Shown here piece after piece: positions 43,730 to 53,892 of a stretch of 64,000 bases of DNA. Position numbers and translations under genes: made by a program. Origin of the DNA: CAADGU01 sp964581605 (GTDB lineage: Bacteria; Chloroflexota; Anaerolineae; Promineifilales; Promineifilaceae). The stretch covers positions 19,485-83,484 of the forward strand of contig CAZOPF010000010.1 of the NCBI GenBank assembly GCA_964581605.1, written 5' to 3'. Under the pieces are notes generated by a model that was given only the letters and a program-made list of their open reading frames with translations, was not told the origin of the DNA and did not search any database. How positions within the stretch are numbered: the stretch's first letter is position 1; each line of letters begins with the position of its first letter.

Positions 43730-46700
43730 TTATTTAATTGTTGTTGGCAGGAAGATGGCATAGGGGAAAATGATAAACGTTGCCGGGTTGGATGTGCCCC
43801 CGCCCGGTGTGGGGTTCACGGCCGTAACCGAACCTGACCCGCCAAACGCCACATCAAAACTATTGAGCGTCACCAGCAGCGTGGTCTCATTCACAAACTG
43901 CGTCGGCCGGTTTTGCCCATTCCACTGTGCCTGTATGCCCAGCATAAAGTTTTGCCCGCTCACCTGAATAACCAGGGGATCGCTGGCCGCCCCCCGCGCA
44001 AATGTGTGATAGGGGTCAAGGCTGGTGATGGTGGGCACAGGGTTTTGCCCCGGCGCGGCTACATCAAAGGTGACGGCATTAGACGTGCCACCACCAGGGC
44101 CGGGATTAACCACCGTCACGGCCGCTGCGCCTGGCGTCAGCAAATCTCCGGCCGGTATTGAAGCCCGCACCTCGCCACTGTTCACAAACGTCGTCGTCCG
44201 GTTTTCGCCGTTCCATTGCACCGTCGCCCCACTGACAAAGTTCGTGCCATAGAGCGTCAGCGTAAACGCAGGATCACCGGCCGGCGCGCCACCTGGTTGC
44301 AGGTAATCAATGGAGGGGATGGGGTTCTGGTTGGGGGCGGTGACGGTGAAGGTCAGGTCATTCACCGAGAGGCCGCCACCAGGAGACGGGTTCATAGCCG
44401 TAATGGAACGTGTGCCCGCGCTAACCAGATCCGCTGCCAGCAGTTCTACCTCAATCTCATGGGGGCTGATGTATTCGGTGCTTCGGGCCACGCCATTCAT
44501 TTGCCCCATCACGCCGGGCACAAAGTTTTGCCCCAGTACGCGGATAGTTAGACCACCACTCCCGGCCGTAGCCGAGGCCGGCAGCAGGCTGTCTAGCGTA
44601 GGTACAGGGTTGGCGGTATGGAAGGCAACCACCGAACTGTTGGCATTAGCTGTGGCATACACGGCCGTGCCATCCGGGCTGGTGCCAATCTCCCACGCCC
44701 CATTCAACGCGGGTGCATTACCGGCCGCATAAATCGTTTGTACTTGCGACAAAACGCCGCTCTGATTACGGGCAAACACAGCCAACGCATCTGAGACAGT
44801 CCCGGTAGCGTACAGATACTGCCCATCCGGGCTGACTTTGACATCTCTGGCCCCATTCAGCCCTTCGGCCTGCACGGCCTGGACACTTTCAGCCACCTCC
44901 GGCGCATACAGTTGCGCCAGGGAATTAAACACGCCGCCGCCAACAGAAAGCTCACCGGTGAATGGATCACGAACGAAACGTAAGACGGCATCATCATAAT
45001 AACCGGCTACGTAAATGTAATTACCGTCAGGGCTGGCCGCCAGACCCCAGGCCCCACCCAGGCCGTTCAGATAAAGGCAAAGAAACGGGCAGCCACCAAT
45101 ATATTCACCATCATCATGGCGGTCAATGTGCGTCAGACTGCCATCCAACACATCCCGATCATAGGCTGAAATATAACCTTCATTGCCAACATTATGCCCG
45201 CCGGTCACATACAAGTTCTGGCCGTCTGGGCTGGAGATGATGTTGTAAACCCGATCCAGGTTCGTGCCATCCACGAGCGTATTGTCGTAACTGATATTGC
45301 CGTCCACATCGCGCTGGAATGTGACGATAGCATTGCTTAAGAAGGCGGTAACGTAGATGAAACGGCCGTCCGGCGTCACGGCAATACTGTAAGGATAATC
45401 CATCCCCGTCACGCCGTTTTGCCCGTTCCTGAACACCGGGCCGGTAGTAATAACACCTGTTGCCTGGTTACGGTTAAAAACAATAAAAGCATCTGAGTTT
45501 CTGGCGGTGACGTACACCTGCGTTCCATCTGGGCTGACCTCAACCATCTGCGGCCCATCCAGGTCAATATTGGTTAGAGACATGACAAATGAAAGGGCAC
45601 CACTACCTGCGTCACGCGCAAATACAGTCACAGTATCGTCATTATATCCGGTCACATAGGCGTGTAGCCCATCAGGGCTAATGGCTACGTCATAGGCCCC
45701 GCCCAGAGAATTGATGCCACCCTGCCCGTCAATGTAGCTGACGCCTGGCGGGGCCAGCGGGGCTGGCGGCAGGGGGATACCTTCACACACCAGGTTATAG
45801 CTGACGGTGGGTTGGGTGGGGTCATTGGTGGTCAGGGTCAGTACGGCCGTTCTTAACCCATAATCCGTCGGTGTGCAGGTGATGGGCAAATCTACCGGCG
45901 GCTCCCCATTGTTAATTGTCGTGTCATAGGCGTTGAAGGTGAAGTCACCGGGATGTGCGCCAGACAATCCGGCCGTAGGCACATTCAGCGTCGCATTACC
46001 CGTTTCAAAAAAGGTCAACGTCTGGTCATCAGCCTCGCCCACATAAATTTCACCAAAATCCAGCGTCCCGCCTGGTGCCGGGTCAGAGCCATAACCAGGT
46101 ACAGGCACAGCCTCCACATGACATTCCAGGTTATAGGTCACAGAAGGTGTGGCCGGCGCATTGGTGCTAAAGGTCAACGTGGCCGTATAGTCGCCTACCG
46201 CGCTGCCCTGGCACTGCACCGTTACATCCTCATGGCCACCCGCGCTAATGCTTTGCGGGAAAGCGGGCGACACGACAGAAAATTCAGACGGATTTGCCCC
46301 GCCCAGGGTAGGATCATCCACCTGCAACGTGGCATTACCCACAGACAGCATGGTGAAAACGGTAGAAACCGGTGTGCCCACACTGGTATTACCCACCACA
46401 ATCGGGCCGGGCTGCACCGGGTCAGAGCCATACGCAGGCACGGCCGGGTCGGCCTCAAACGCGCCAATATCACAGGTTGGCCCCTTGGGGCGGGGATCGC
46501 TGCGCTGATCCAGATTTTCTACATAATCATTGGCGCATACACTGTTATTACCCGCGTCAATGGCCGGGCTGCCAGAGTTCAATGCCTGCGTTAGCAGCGA
46601 AGCGAGCGGGCCGCCATTAAAGGAGGGCGCATCCAGATTTGGGTCGGTGTTTTGCTGGTCTGTGCCTTGTGTCAGGCCACAGGTATCGCCGCTGTCAATG

Positions 46701-48166
46701 TTGTACCCCTGTGAAGTCAGCCCCTCGTTGCAGGCATCGCTGCCGGTGCCATCTACAATGGTATTGGCCAGCGTTACTTCGTGGTATCCATCCGATTGGT
46801 TGAAGATAGCGGAACCAGCGTTAGTGGAGAGGTTGAGCGAGAGCGTGACATTGTAGAGGTAGACGTTTGATGCTGGCCCACCTTGTTGGGTGTTGCCATT
46901 CCAGATTGCGCCGCCGTCGCCATCCGGCGCGCCGTTGCCGGTGAACGTGACATTGGCAAAGGTGGCCTCGCCGGTGCGATCATTAGCCACAGCGCCACCA
47001 TTGCCCCGCGAGGAAACATTAGCCATAAAGGTGACACGGCGAACATCCAGCACATCCTGGTTGTAGATGGCCCCACCCATCTCCTCGTTAGTCAGGTCAC
47101 CGGCAATGTTGCCGTTAAAGGAGCTGTCGCGCAGGCGTAAATAACCATTGAAGGCATTATAAATGGCACCGCCGGGCGCTTCAAAGCTGAGGTTGCCATT
47201 GAAGACGGAGCGGATGATGGTCAGCCCACCATCATCTTCGTCGTTGCTGTGGTTGTAAATCGCTCCGCCACCATCGGTCTGGTCGGTGGGAGCGTCGTCG
47301 TCCACGATGTTACCGTTAAAAACGGTATCGGAAATTTCACCAGAGTCCGCGCCGGTATAAATGGCCCCACCGCCTTCGGTGGCGATGTTTCCGGCAAAGT
47401 TGCTGAGGGAGATGTTGAGGGTATTGTAACCGGTCTGGTAAATAGCGCCGCCTTCACCAAAAGCATCTCCCCAGCCGCCGTCTGTGCCGAGCGCTTTGTT
47501 GCCGGAGAAGTTGGAAGCCAGGATATTGATTTTGCCGGATGCATAAATGGCCCCACCCCGGCCGTCGGCTTCATTATTTTGAAAACTGGAACCGATGATG
47601 TTGATCTCATCTTCGCCCCCCTGGCTGAGGATGGCTCCACCTGCGCCGCTGGTGTAGCCGTTTTGCACTACCAGATTAAGCAGGGTCAGTTTGCCGCCAG
47701 CGTTGATATGAAAGATGGAAGAATTGACCTCGGTAGGGCCAGTGCCACCGTTGCCATCAATGACCACCGGGCCGGTGATGGTTACATCATCTGTGACCCA
47801 GGGGAGGACGGCCGTCAGTTCAAAGTCAGGGTTGAGGGTGATGGTGCCGCCGGCGGCCGCACCGCTAAAAACAATGACATGCGGGCCGGAGCCGGTGGAA
47901 CATTCATGGTAAGTGGAGGTGCTGCCGTCGTTGTCAGTGTCGGCGTCGTTGTTGTAGTCGGCAATGGCTTGCAGCGCTTCCCACAGGTCACAATCGCCGT
48001 CGTCAGGGTCATTTTCAATGTCAGTGGTGGTTACGGTTGTAGTAGACAATGCCCGCACCGGCGTGGAACCGGCCAGGGAAAAAGCTACGAGCAGGGCCAA
48101 CAGGCCAACGGCCGTTACCTTGCATACTCTTGGTGAAAATATAAGATGAAAGGGTTTAAGAGACAT
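43730..48166 (-). CDS. Giant surface protein: beta-helix, choice-of-anchor, beta-propeller and IPT repeats
   Basis: 1,478 aa with a signal peptide. Domains in order: CSLREA-like motif (CDLWEAL), a right-handed beta-helix (about 140-500, repeated GGAIYN units), choice-of-anchor Q-like end (CDIGAFEADP), two choice-of-anchor D-type domains (about 570-790), a beta-propeller with repeated SPDGQYLYATGTVSD-like blades (about 800-1185), and three IPT/TIG domains (about 1190-1465). It ends in IFLPTTIK, a variant of the LPxxxK tail. Probably an extracellular adhesin or matrix protein. Function unknown. Confidence 0.85.
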   Translation of the reverse strand: MSLKPFHLIFSPRVCKVTAVGLLALLVAFSLAGSTPVRALSTTTVTTTDIENDPDDGDCDLWEALQAIADYNNDADTDNDGSTSTYHECSTGSGPHVIVFSGAAAGGTITLNPDFELTAVLPWVTDDVTITGPVVIDGNGGTGPTEVNSSIFHINAGGKLTLLNLVVQNGYTSGAGGAILSQGGEDEINIIGSSFQNNEADGRGGAIYASGKINILASNFSGNKALGTDGGWGDAFGEGGAIYQTGYNTLNISLSNFAGNIATEGGGAIYTGADSGEISDTVFNGNIVDDDAPTDQTDGGGAIYNHSNDEDDGGLTIIRSVFNGNLSFEAPGGAIYNAFNGYLRLRDSSFNGNIAGDLTNEEMGGAIYNQDVLDVRRVTFMANVSSRGNGGAVANDRTGEATFANVTFTGNGAPDGDGGAIWNGNTQQGGPASNVYLYNVTLSLNLSTNAGSAIFNQSDGYHEVTLANTIVDGTGSDACNEGLTSQGYNIDSGDTCGLTQGTDQQNTDPNLDAPSFNGGPLASLLTQALNSGSPAIDAGNNSVCANDYVENLDQRSDPRPKGPTCDIGAFEADPAVPAYGSDPVQPGPIVVGNTSVGTPVSTVFTMLSVGNATLQVDDPTLGGANPSEFSVVSPAFPQSISAGGHEDVTVQCQGSAVGDYTATLTFSTNAPATPSVTYNLECHVEAVPVPGYGSDPAPGGTLDFGEIYVGEADDQTLTFFETGNATLNVPTAGLSGAHPGDFTFNAYDTTINNGEPPVDLPITCTPTDYGLRTAVLTLTTNDPTQPTVSYNLVCEGIPLPPAPLAPPGVSYIDGQGGINSLGGAYDVAISPDGLHAYVTGYNDDTVTVFARDAGSGALSFVMSLTNIDLDGPQMVEVSPDGTQVYVTARNSDAFIVFNRNQATGVITTGPVFRNGQNGVTGMDYPYSIAVTPDGRFIYVTAFLSNAIVTFQRDVDGNISYDNTLVDGTNLDRVYNIISSPDGQNLYVTGGHNVGNEGYISAYDRDVLDGSLTHIDRHDDGEYIGGCPFLCLYLNGLGGAWGLAASPDGNYIYVAGYYDDAVLRFVRDPFTGELSVGGGVFNSLAQLYAPEVAESVQAVQAEGLNGARDVKVSPDGQYLYATGTVSDALAVFARNQSGVLSQVQTIYAAGNAPALNGAWEIGTSPDGTAVYATANANSSVVAFHTANPVPTLDSLLPASATAGSGGLTIRVLGQNFVPGVMGQMNGVARSTEYISPHEIEVELLAADLVSAGTRSITAMNPSPGGGLSVNDLTFTVTAPNQNPIPSIDYLQPGGAPAGDPAFTLTLYGTNFVSGATVQWNGENRTTTFVNSGEVRASIPAGDLLTPGAAAVTVVNPGPGGGTSNAVTFDVAAPGQNPVPTITSLDPYHTFARGAASDPLVIQVSGQNFMLGIQAQWNGQNRPTQFVNETTLLVTLNSFDVAFGGSGSVTAVNPTPGGGTSNPATFIIFPYAIFLPTTIK

Positions 48167-48378
48167 GGTTGCTCCTTGTGTAAGAGGTAAAACGCCCGGA
48201 TTTGTGTTTTACGGTTTACACGATACCAGGGTAGATTGGGAATAGACGGGGAGATAATAGGATACGGCCGTCCGAAATCCGTCCGAATCGTATCCAGGTT
48301 GTAGAGGGAGATGGGGGATTAAGAGATTGGGAGATGGAGTAATTGAGTAATTGGGTAATTACTCAATTACTCGATTGA
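48167..48378. other. Intergenic region with low-complexity repeats
   Basis: 212 bases. Includes GGGGGATTAAGAGATTGGGA and AATTGAGTAATTGGGTAATT repeats around 48309-48375; the latter form a palindrome. Confidence 0.45.
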
Positions 48379-49188
48379 TTATGGGTTGCCGCCGCCGGTA
48401 ATAACACCCGCGCCGTCTGTTTCTTCGTCACCATCTTCGGTGATCACCCCGGCACCGTCTGTTTCTTCGTCGCCACCGGCGGTAATGACACCCGCGCCGG
48501 CAATAACCGCGTCGCCATCGGTCACGAGTTCTAAAACGGCCACGCCAGAATCGTCAGCGGCCATTGCCTGCACCGCCACACCTTCTTCCGTCATAACCAT
48601 TGATTGGGCTTCCACCTCTTTTTCATTACCGGCTACCCGCGACATAGCCATGCCTTCTTCACTGGCCAGAGCGGTAAAAGCGACCTCTTTGCCTTCGTCC
48701 AGCTGTTTGGCAATGTCCTGGCTAAGTGTTTCGGTTAGCACATCTGCGCCTGCTTCGCGCAAATCTTTTTCCAGTTCTTTGACCCATTTGTGTTCGATGA
48801 TAGCTACAATGGCCGAAGTCCCTGGTTTGAGGGCTTCGCCAATCTTCTTTAAGCGTTCATCGGGGATGCCGGAATCATAAAACTTGGCAGTAACACCGCC
48901 AACTAATGCGCCCGTTGCCCCACCGACAACCACTGCCCCAATGGGGCCGGCAATTGCGCCGATGAGACCACCAACGACTGTGCCTACGGCCGCGCCGCGC
49001 CCGCCACCGGGATCGCCAGATTCACGGATTTTCACTTTGTCTTTCGTGGTGCGGCGGATGATCGCCATGCGGTCAATTTTGATCAGACCGCCCCATTTGG
49101 CTGCTTTCAGTTGCATCCAGGCATCTTTTGCGCCATTTTCGCTTTGAAAAGCGGCTACAATCAATTGAACAGGAACTGCGTCACTCAT
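48379..49188 (-). CDS. DUF1269-family membrane protein with Gly-rich C-terminal repeats
   Basis: 269 aa. N-terminal QLIVAAFQSENGAKDAWMQL and KIDRMAIIRRTTKDKVKIRE match DUF1269. Two Gly-rich hydrophobic helices (AAVGTVVGGLIGAIAGPIGA, VVVGGATGALVGGVT) form the membrane part. The C-terminus carries two near-exact DEETDGAGVIT units and one more GAGVIT. AAGGAG-like site upstream of ATG 49188. Function unknown; family members are stress-linked. Confidence 0.8.
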   Translation of the reverse strand: MSDAVPVQLIVAAFQSENGAKDAWMQLKAAKWGGLIKIDRMAIIRRTTKDKVKIRESGDPGGGRGAAVGTVVGGLIGAIAGPIGAVVVGGATGALVGGVTAKFYDSGIPDERLKKIGEALKPGTSAIVAIIEHKWVKELEKDLREAGADVLTETLSQDIAKQLDEGKEVAFTALASEEGMAMSRVAGNEKEVEAQSMVMTEEGVAVQAMAADDSGVAVLELVTDGDAVIAGAGVITAGGDEETDGAGVITEDGDEETDGAGVITGGGNP

Positions 49189-49240
49189 AATCTTTTACTC
49201 CTTTATCAGGTGGTGCGATTTTGCAAGATCGTGTTACTAA

Positions 49241-49777
49241 TTACTTCATTCTAAAAGCGGCAATGATAGAAGCAATGCCACCCACAATTGCCAAAAGACC
49301 AATGGCCCAGGGTAAGGAAAGGGCAAAACCCCAGGAATTTGCCAGCAGTAAAGCACCAAACAGCAGGCTGACAACCCCTAAAATACCAGCGCCTAACCCG
49401 GCACCGCGGAAGGCCTGCACAATCCCAATGACACCAAAGATGATGCCTTCGATGCCCAGAATGAGGATAATGGTTTTAGCCAGGATTATTGTGCTGATGA
49501 TGGGATGGTTCAAGACGAGAATACCGGCAATGATACCCAAAATCCCGGCAAATAATTTCAAGCCCCACATGGAGGAGTCAATGAAAATGGAGATGATCCT
49601 GAAAATACCGGCAATCAGCCAATAGATGCCCAATACCTGAACAGCAATCACGGCCGTTTGCGCCGGTGAGCTGAGAAAGAAAAGCCCCAGAATAACCAGG
49701 GAGATGCCTTCCAGCAAGACCAGCCACCAGGGAATAAGCCCCGGTTCATTTTTCATAGGTGTTGTTGTTGTGGTCAT
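49241..49777 (-). CDS. HdeD/DUF308-family membrane protein
   Basis: 178 aa with six hydrophobic segments (LVLLEGISLVILGLFFLSS, YWLIAGIFRIISIF, ILAKTIILILGIEGIIFG). The LGIYWLIAGIFRI motif is characteristic of DUF308/HdeD. Homologues in enterobacteria are acid-stress proteins; the role here is unproven. Confidence 0.85.
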   Translation of the reverse strand: MTTTTTPMKNEPGLIPWWLVLLEGISLVILGLFFLSSPAQTAVIAVQVLGIYWLIAGIFRIISIFIDSSMWGLKLFAGILGIIAGILVLNHPIISTIILAKTIILILGIEGIIFGVIGIVQAFRGAGLGAGILGVVSLLFGALLLANSWGFALSLPWAIGLLAIVGGIASIIAAFRMK

Positions 49778-49866
49778 ACATTTTTCTCCTTATTGTGAAC
49801 ACAAGATTAATAAATTGATGTGACCAGAAGTATAACAACAACTTGTTTCTTAACCAAAAATGAGCG

Positions 49867-51771
49867 TCACGGATTTGTAAACTGGTAGATGGGCAGGGTG
49901 TCCTGGGTGTTAGCGATGAGCAGCCGACGGCCGTCCGCTGCATCATACCACCCGGTTAGCAACGTATACGAGCCGGGAGGCAGGTTCTCCGGCAAGGGGA
50001 TGGTGTAATGGTCTACCACTGTTTCCCCCACGTACCAGCAGGTGGGGGGCCATTGGCTGTTGCCGGGCCAATTATCCTGTTGGGCGACCAACGTGCCTTG
50101 CTCATTGATCAGGTGATTGAAGACGGTATACGGCCGTAACACCCCCCGTTCTCCTCGCCAAAACAATGTCACTTCCAGCGCAGTCTCATTTTGCTGGATG
50201 GTATAACCGGTCAGGCGCAGGGCATCCCCAAAGAGAATATCGGCGTTGTTTTCAGGGGTAATAGCGGGAATGGACGGCCGTTGGGCCACTACCGCCACCG
50301 CCCGCACCGGCTGCCAGGCCAGCGCCAGCGCCAATGTCAAGGCCAACTGCATTCCTACCAGCGCCGCCTGCCGCCGCCAACCCGGCTGCGTTTCCGCCAG
50401 CCAATGGGCGGCGACCAGCGCCAAAAACGGGAAGGAAAAGAGCCACAACCGTCCCACTTCCCCCCGTGCCGCACCGGAAATATCGAGTACCAGGAGGAGC
50501 ACGGCCGTGCTGATGGCCAGCCAATGTATGGGCAAAAGTGGGCGGCGGCGGATGGTTTGCAGCAGCACGGCCGTAAAACCCACCACCACCACCCACCCAA
50601 TAAACAGCAGTACATCTACCAAATCCCATACCACCCACCATTCATACTGTCGTAAAAGTGTTACCAATTCATAATGCTGCCCCAACCCCGTCTGGAAAAT
50701 GACCCAGGGTGGCACTCCCCAGCCAGACCAGTAAATGAGCCAGAGAACGGCCGTGCCGAGGGCGAAGGCGAGAGCGCAGCGTAACAAGGTGACAAGGTGA
50801 TGGGATGACAAGGTGACGCGATCACCTGACACATAAGCACCTGACACATAAATACCTAATAACAGCGCCAACGATAGATTGCCCAGGCTGAGAAAAGTGG
50901 CCAGGGAGAAGAGCAGGCCGGAGAGAAAAAACCAGCGCCATGACCTGCCTTGCAAGCCGCGATAAAAGGTCAGGAAGATGAGCAAACTGAGCGGTGCGTA
51001 AAGTTGCACCGGCTTGGGGGCGAACAGCAGCAAGGCGGGGAGGGTGATGACCAGGAGGGTGGCCAGCTTCACGGCCGTACTCGCCAACATCTCCCTTGCC
51101 AACCAGTACGCCGGAAAGACGGCCAGCGCCGCCGCCAACAGGGGAATGATGGCCCAGATGAGTAATGCAGCGGAGACGGCCGGGGGTCTGTCTAACAGCC
51201 ACAAATCAATACACCGCGCCGCCACGGCCGGGTAGGCCAGCCGTTCTGCCACTGCCGGAAATTGTGCCAGCCAGTTAATGGTCAGCCGGTTGGCAATGAG
51301 CAAACCGGGGGGATGGGTGCGGGCGTGTTCAGAGCTAAAGGTGGGCATCAGCGCCGGGTAATTGGCCAGGCTGCTATCCAGGTCTGGCAGTTCCGCTGCC
51401 GGTTGGAAGAAGCCACTTTCCAGATTGGAATAAACCCGGTTAATCAACTCATCGCGGATAGAAACGCTGTCCGCATTCAGCAATGCCAGTTGCAGCAGCA
51501 GGCTGGCCCCTGCCAGCAGCCACAAGCCGACTTTCACGGCCCGGCCGTGCCCCTGCAACCGTAGCCACCAGGCCGATAGCCCTCCCATAAGCAGCGCCGC
51601 CAACAGCGGTTTTAGCCAGAGCGTGTACGGCCGTAGGTGATAAGGCCAATACCATTCGGCCGTCTCCGGCGCCGGCCCACGTAAAAAGGGCAGCCAATCG
51701 GTGAGGATGAGCAGAATGAGCGCGGCCGTGCCACCACCCAAAACCACAAACCAGATGTGATGACGACTCAT
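49867..51771 (-). CDS. Glycosyltransferase-like polytopic membrane protein
   Basis: 634 aa with about 12 membrane spans. HARTHPPGLLIANRL in an early loop resembles the acidic/His loop of GT39/PMT-like enzymes, but no full signature is visible. A soluble C-terminal beta domain of about 120 residues (ITPENNADILFGDALRLTGY to the end) is external. The coding sequence contains a duplicated CCTGACACATA unit (YVSGAYVSGD). Predicted to transfer a lipid-linked sugar, low certainty on activity. Confidence 0.65.
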   Translation of the reverse strand: MSRHHIWFVVLGGGTAALILLILTDWLPFLRGPAPETAEWYWPYHLRPYTLWLKPLLAALLMGGLSAWWLRLQGHGRAVKVGLWLLAGASLLLQLALLNADSVSIRDELINRVYSNLESGFFQPAAELPDLDSSLANYPALMPTFSSEHARTHPPGLLIANRLTINWLAQFPAVAERLAYPAVAARCIDLWLLDRPPAVSAALLIWAIIPLLAAALAVFPAYWLAREMLASTAVKLATLLVITLPALLLFAPKPVQLYAPLSLLIFLTFYRGLQGRSWRWFFLSGLLFSLATFLSLGNLSLALLLGIYVSGAYVSGDRVTLSSHHLVTLLRCALAFALGTAVLWLIYWSGWGVPPWVIFQTGLGQHYELVTLLRQYEWWVVWDLVDVLLFIGWVVVVGFTAVLLQTIRRRPLLPIHWLAISTAVLLLVLDISGAARGEVGRLWLFSFPFLALVAAHWLAETQPGWRRQAALVGMQLALTLALALAWQPVRAVAVVAQRPSIPAITPENNADILFGDALRLTGYTIQQNETALEVTLFWRGERGVLRPYTVFNHLINEQGTLVAQQDNWPGNSQWPPTCWYVGETVVDHYTIPLPENLPPGSYTLLTGWYDAADGRRLLIANTQDTLPIYQFTNP

Positions 51772-51844
51772 AAAATTCGATAGGGGAACAGCAGATGCGT
51801 ATTCGGCCGTTTGAGAAGGGCCGGGTCAGGCCAACACAGCATAC

Positions 51845-52765
51845 CTACAACCAATGCCGACGCTGCAAATATCGTAGCAGTATAATCGTGAGGCTGATGC
51901 CCACGATATTCACGATCACAAACAAAAGCAGGTGAAACTCTTTAGGCAGCAGGTCAACATTGATGCCAAAAATGGTGGCTAACAGGGTAAGCGGGGCGGT
52001 GAGGATGGTGATGAGCGTCAATATCCGCACTACACCATCAATCCGATGGGAGGCCAATGTGTCTAGCGTGTCGGACAGGCCGTTGATCACGTCTATATGT
52101 TCGTCCAGCATCGCTCTTAACTGTGCCAGGTGGTCGCCCAGATTGCTCCAGTAGAGCGTGAGATCATCATGGATGAAAGGCCAGTTTCCTTTTTCCAGGG
52201 TATGGATGATGTCGTATTGCGGCCGTAAGATATGGCGCAGAGCAATGACATCGCGGCGAATGACGGCCACGTCCTGCAAAATATGCTCGGTGTCATCCTG
52301 AAAAAGGTGCTCTTCAATGTGGCGAATGTTTTGATTGACTTTGTCCAGGATGGGGAAGCAGTAATCAATCAGATTATGCAAAATTTCATAGAGCAGCGGG
52401 CTGGCACCACAGCTCATCAGCTCGTCCCGTATGGCTTCATTTGCCTGGGCACGGGCAAACAGTTCATTGAGCGGTTTGAGATTACCAGCGTGCGAAGTGA
52501 TGAGAACACCGCGACTGATGAGAATATCTACTTCACTGGGATGGGAAATTTTTACCTGAGCATCCCATCGGGGCAATTGCACCACCAAAAAGAGGTAGTC
52601 GTCGTGATGGTCAATTTTGGGAAATTCTACATCGTTAATGAAGTCTCGCAGGTTCAAAGGGTGGATGTGGGGAAAGGCAGCCTGTAACTGTTCTATATCA
52701 GCCGGGGTTGGTTTGACGATGTTTGTCCAGGTGACACGGCCGTGTTGCAAAACAGTGGTACTCAT
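51845..52765 (-). CDS. corA: CorA-family magnesium/divalent cation transporter
   Basis: 306 aa from ATG 52765; an upstream in-frame extension to 52801 is less likely. N-terminal cytosolic part with FPHIHPLNLRDFIND and YLFLVVQLP. Two C-terminal spans: LITILTAPLTLLATIFGINV and LLLFVIVNIVGISLTIILL. The signature loop is FGINVDLLP, so the usual GMN is GIN here. Such variants occur in CorA relatives and may alter ion choice. Confidence 0.88.
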   Translation of the reverse strand: MSTTVLQHGRVTWTNIVKPTPADIEQLQAAFPHIHPLNLRDFINDVEFPKIDHHDDYLFLVVQLPRWDAQVKISHPSEVDILISRGVLITSHAGNLKPLNELFARAQANEAIRDELMSCGASPLLYEILHNLIDYCFPILDKVNQNIRHIEEHLFQDDTEHILQDVAVIRRDVIALRHILRPQYDIIHTLEKGNWPFIHDDLTLYWSNLGDHLAQLRAMLDEHIDVINGLSDTLDTLASHRIDGVVRILTLITILTAPLTLLATIFGINVDLLPKEFHLLLFVIVNIVGISLTIILLRYLQRRHWL

Positions 52766-52812
52766 GGGCACATTGTATGGCGGGTGGGTACGGCCGTCCA
52801 CAGGAAAATAGT

Positions 52813-53757
52813 TTATCCTCCCAGACCAGGCACCCCCCCCACCGATCGGGCCAGACGGACACTATTGCGAATGGCTTCAGCCGTAACGTGTACGGCCGTG
52901 TTCGCCACCAGATCAAAATTTGTTTCCACCTGGCCCGTGGCCAGAGCAAAGGCTGTATCGCCATCATGGGTGGTATGCACTGGCCGAATGGCAATCGCCA
53001 GCCCATCATGCGCCCGTTGCGCCAACCGGTTCGCCTCCACCTTCGTCAGCCGCGCATTCGTCCACACCACCACCAACGTTGTATTCGTCAGTTGTGCCGG
53101 TGGGCGGGCGGCAAAAGGACGATACGGCTTTTCCGCCACCAGCCAACCACCTTCAGCCCGCCGCGCTCCTGCCAGGACAGTCCCATCCTCATTCACCACA
53201 TCCCCCACCGCATTGACAACGGCCGCAGCACCCACCACCACCCCTTCTTGTGCCACACAGGCAAGCCCAAAGCCGCCCTTCATAAACCCGTCCCGGCCGC
53301 CCCATTTGCCCACCGTCACACCTGTGCCCGCGCCCACATTGCCCTGGGCAATATCCTGCTCCCGCGCATCCAGGCAGGCGGCGTAACCCATCGCCACATC
53401 CGGCATTCGCTGTCCGCCACTGAAAAAGAGATCGTAGACAACGGCCGCCGGCACAATGGGTATGGGGCGAATGGGCGTCCAATGGCCGATGTTTTGTTCA
53501 CCCAGGTAACGCATCACACCATCGGCCGCTGCCAGCCCAAACGCGCTGCCACCTGTCAGCAACACCGCATTCACAAACTGAATGGGTTTATCCAGTTCCA
53601 GCAGCGTCAATTCCCGGCTGCCTGGTGCGGGGCCACGCGCATCCACGCTACCCACCGTCTCCGGTGGACACAGAAACACCGTGCAGCCGGTGTGGTATTC
53701 TGGGTCAGTAGCGTGGCCGATCTTAAGACCAGCCAGGTTGATGTGGTTGTCATCCAT
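52813..53757 (-). CDS. P1-family (DmpA-like) peptidase
   Basis: 314 aa. Fold markers: IKIGHATD-type start (GLKIGHATDPEYHTGCTVFL), VLLTGGSAFGLAAADGVMRY, GAGTGVTVGKWGG, and LTNTTLVVVWTNARLTK, in which the Thr after Asn is the likely N-terminal nucleophile after autocleavage. Family members are aminopeptidases or D-esterases. Cytosolic, single gene. Confidence 0.88.
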   Translation of the reverse strand: MDDNHINLAGLKIGHATDPEYHTGCTVFLCPPETVGSVDARGPAPGSRELTLLELDKPIQFVNAVLLTGGSAFGLAAADGVMRYLGEQNIGHWTPIRPIPIVPAAVVYDLFFSGGQRMPDVAMGYAACLDAREQDIAQGNVGAGTGVTVGKWGGRDGFMKGGFGLACVAQEGVVVGAAAVVNAVGDVVNEDGTVLAGARRAEGGWLVAEKPYRPFAARPPAQLTNTTLVVVWTNARLTKVEANRLAQRAHDGLAIAIRPVHTTHDGDTAFALATGQVETNFDLVANTAVHVTAEAIRNSVRLARSVGGVPGLGG

Positions 53758-53892
53758 TATTCTGTCATAGCCATCTGGCCACCCCGGAAATGCCTTTTCA
53801 GGTCAGGAAACACAAAATTAGCACGGGGGCAATGCAAAGATGTGTGCCGTGCCGTGCAAAGCCAGCGTTTACAACAGGGTATTTTGTAGAGG

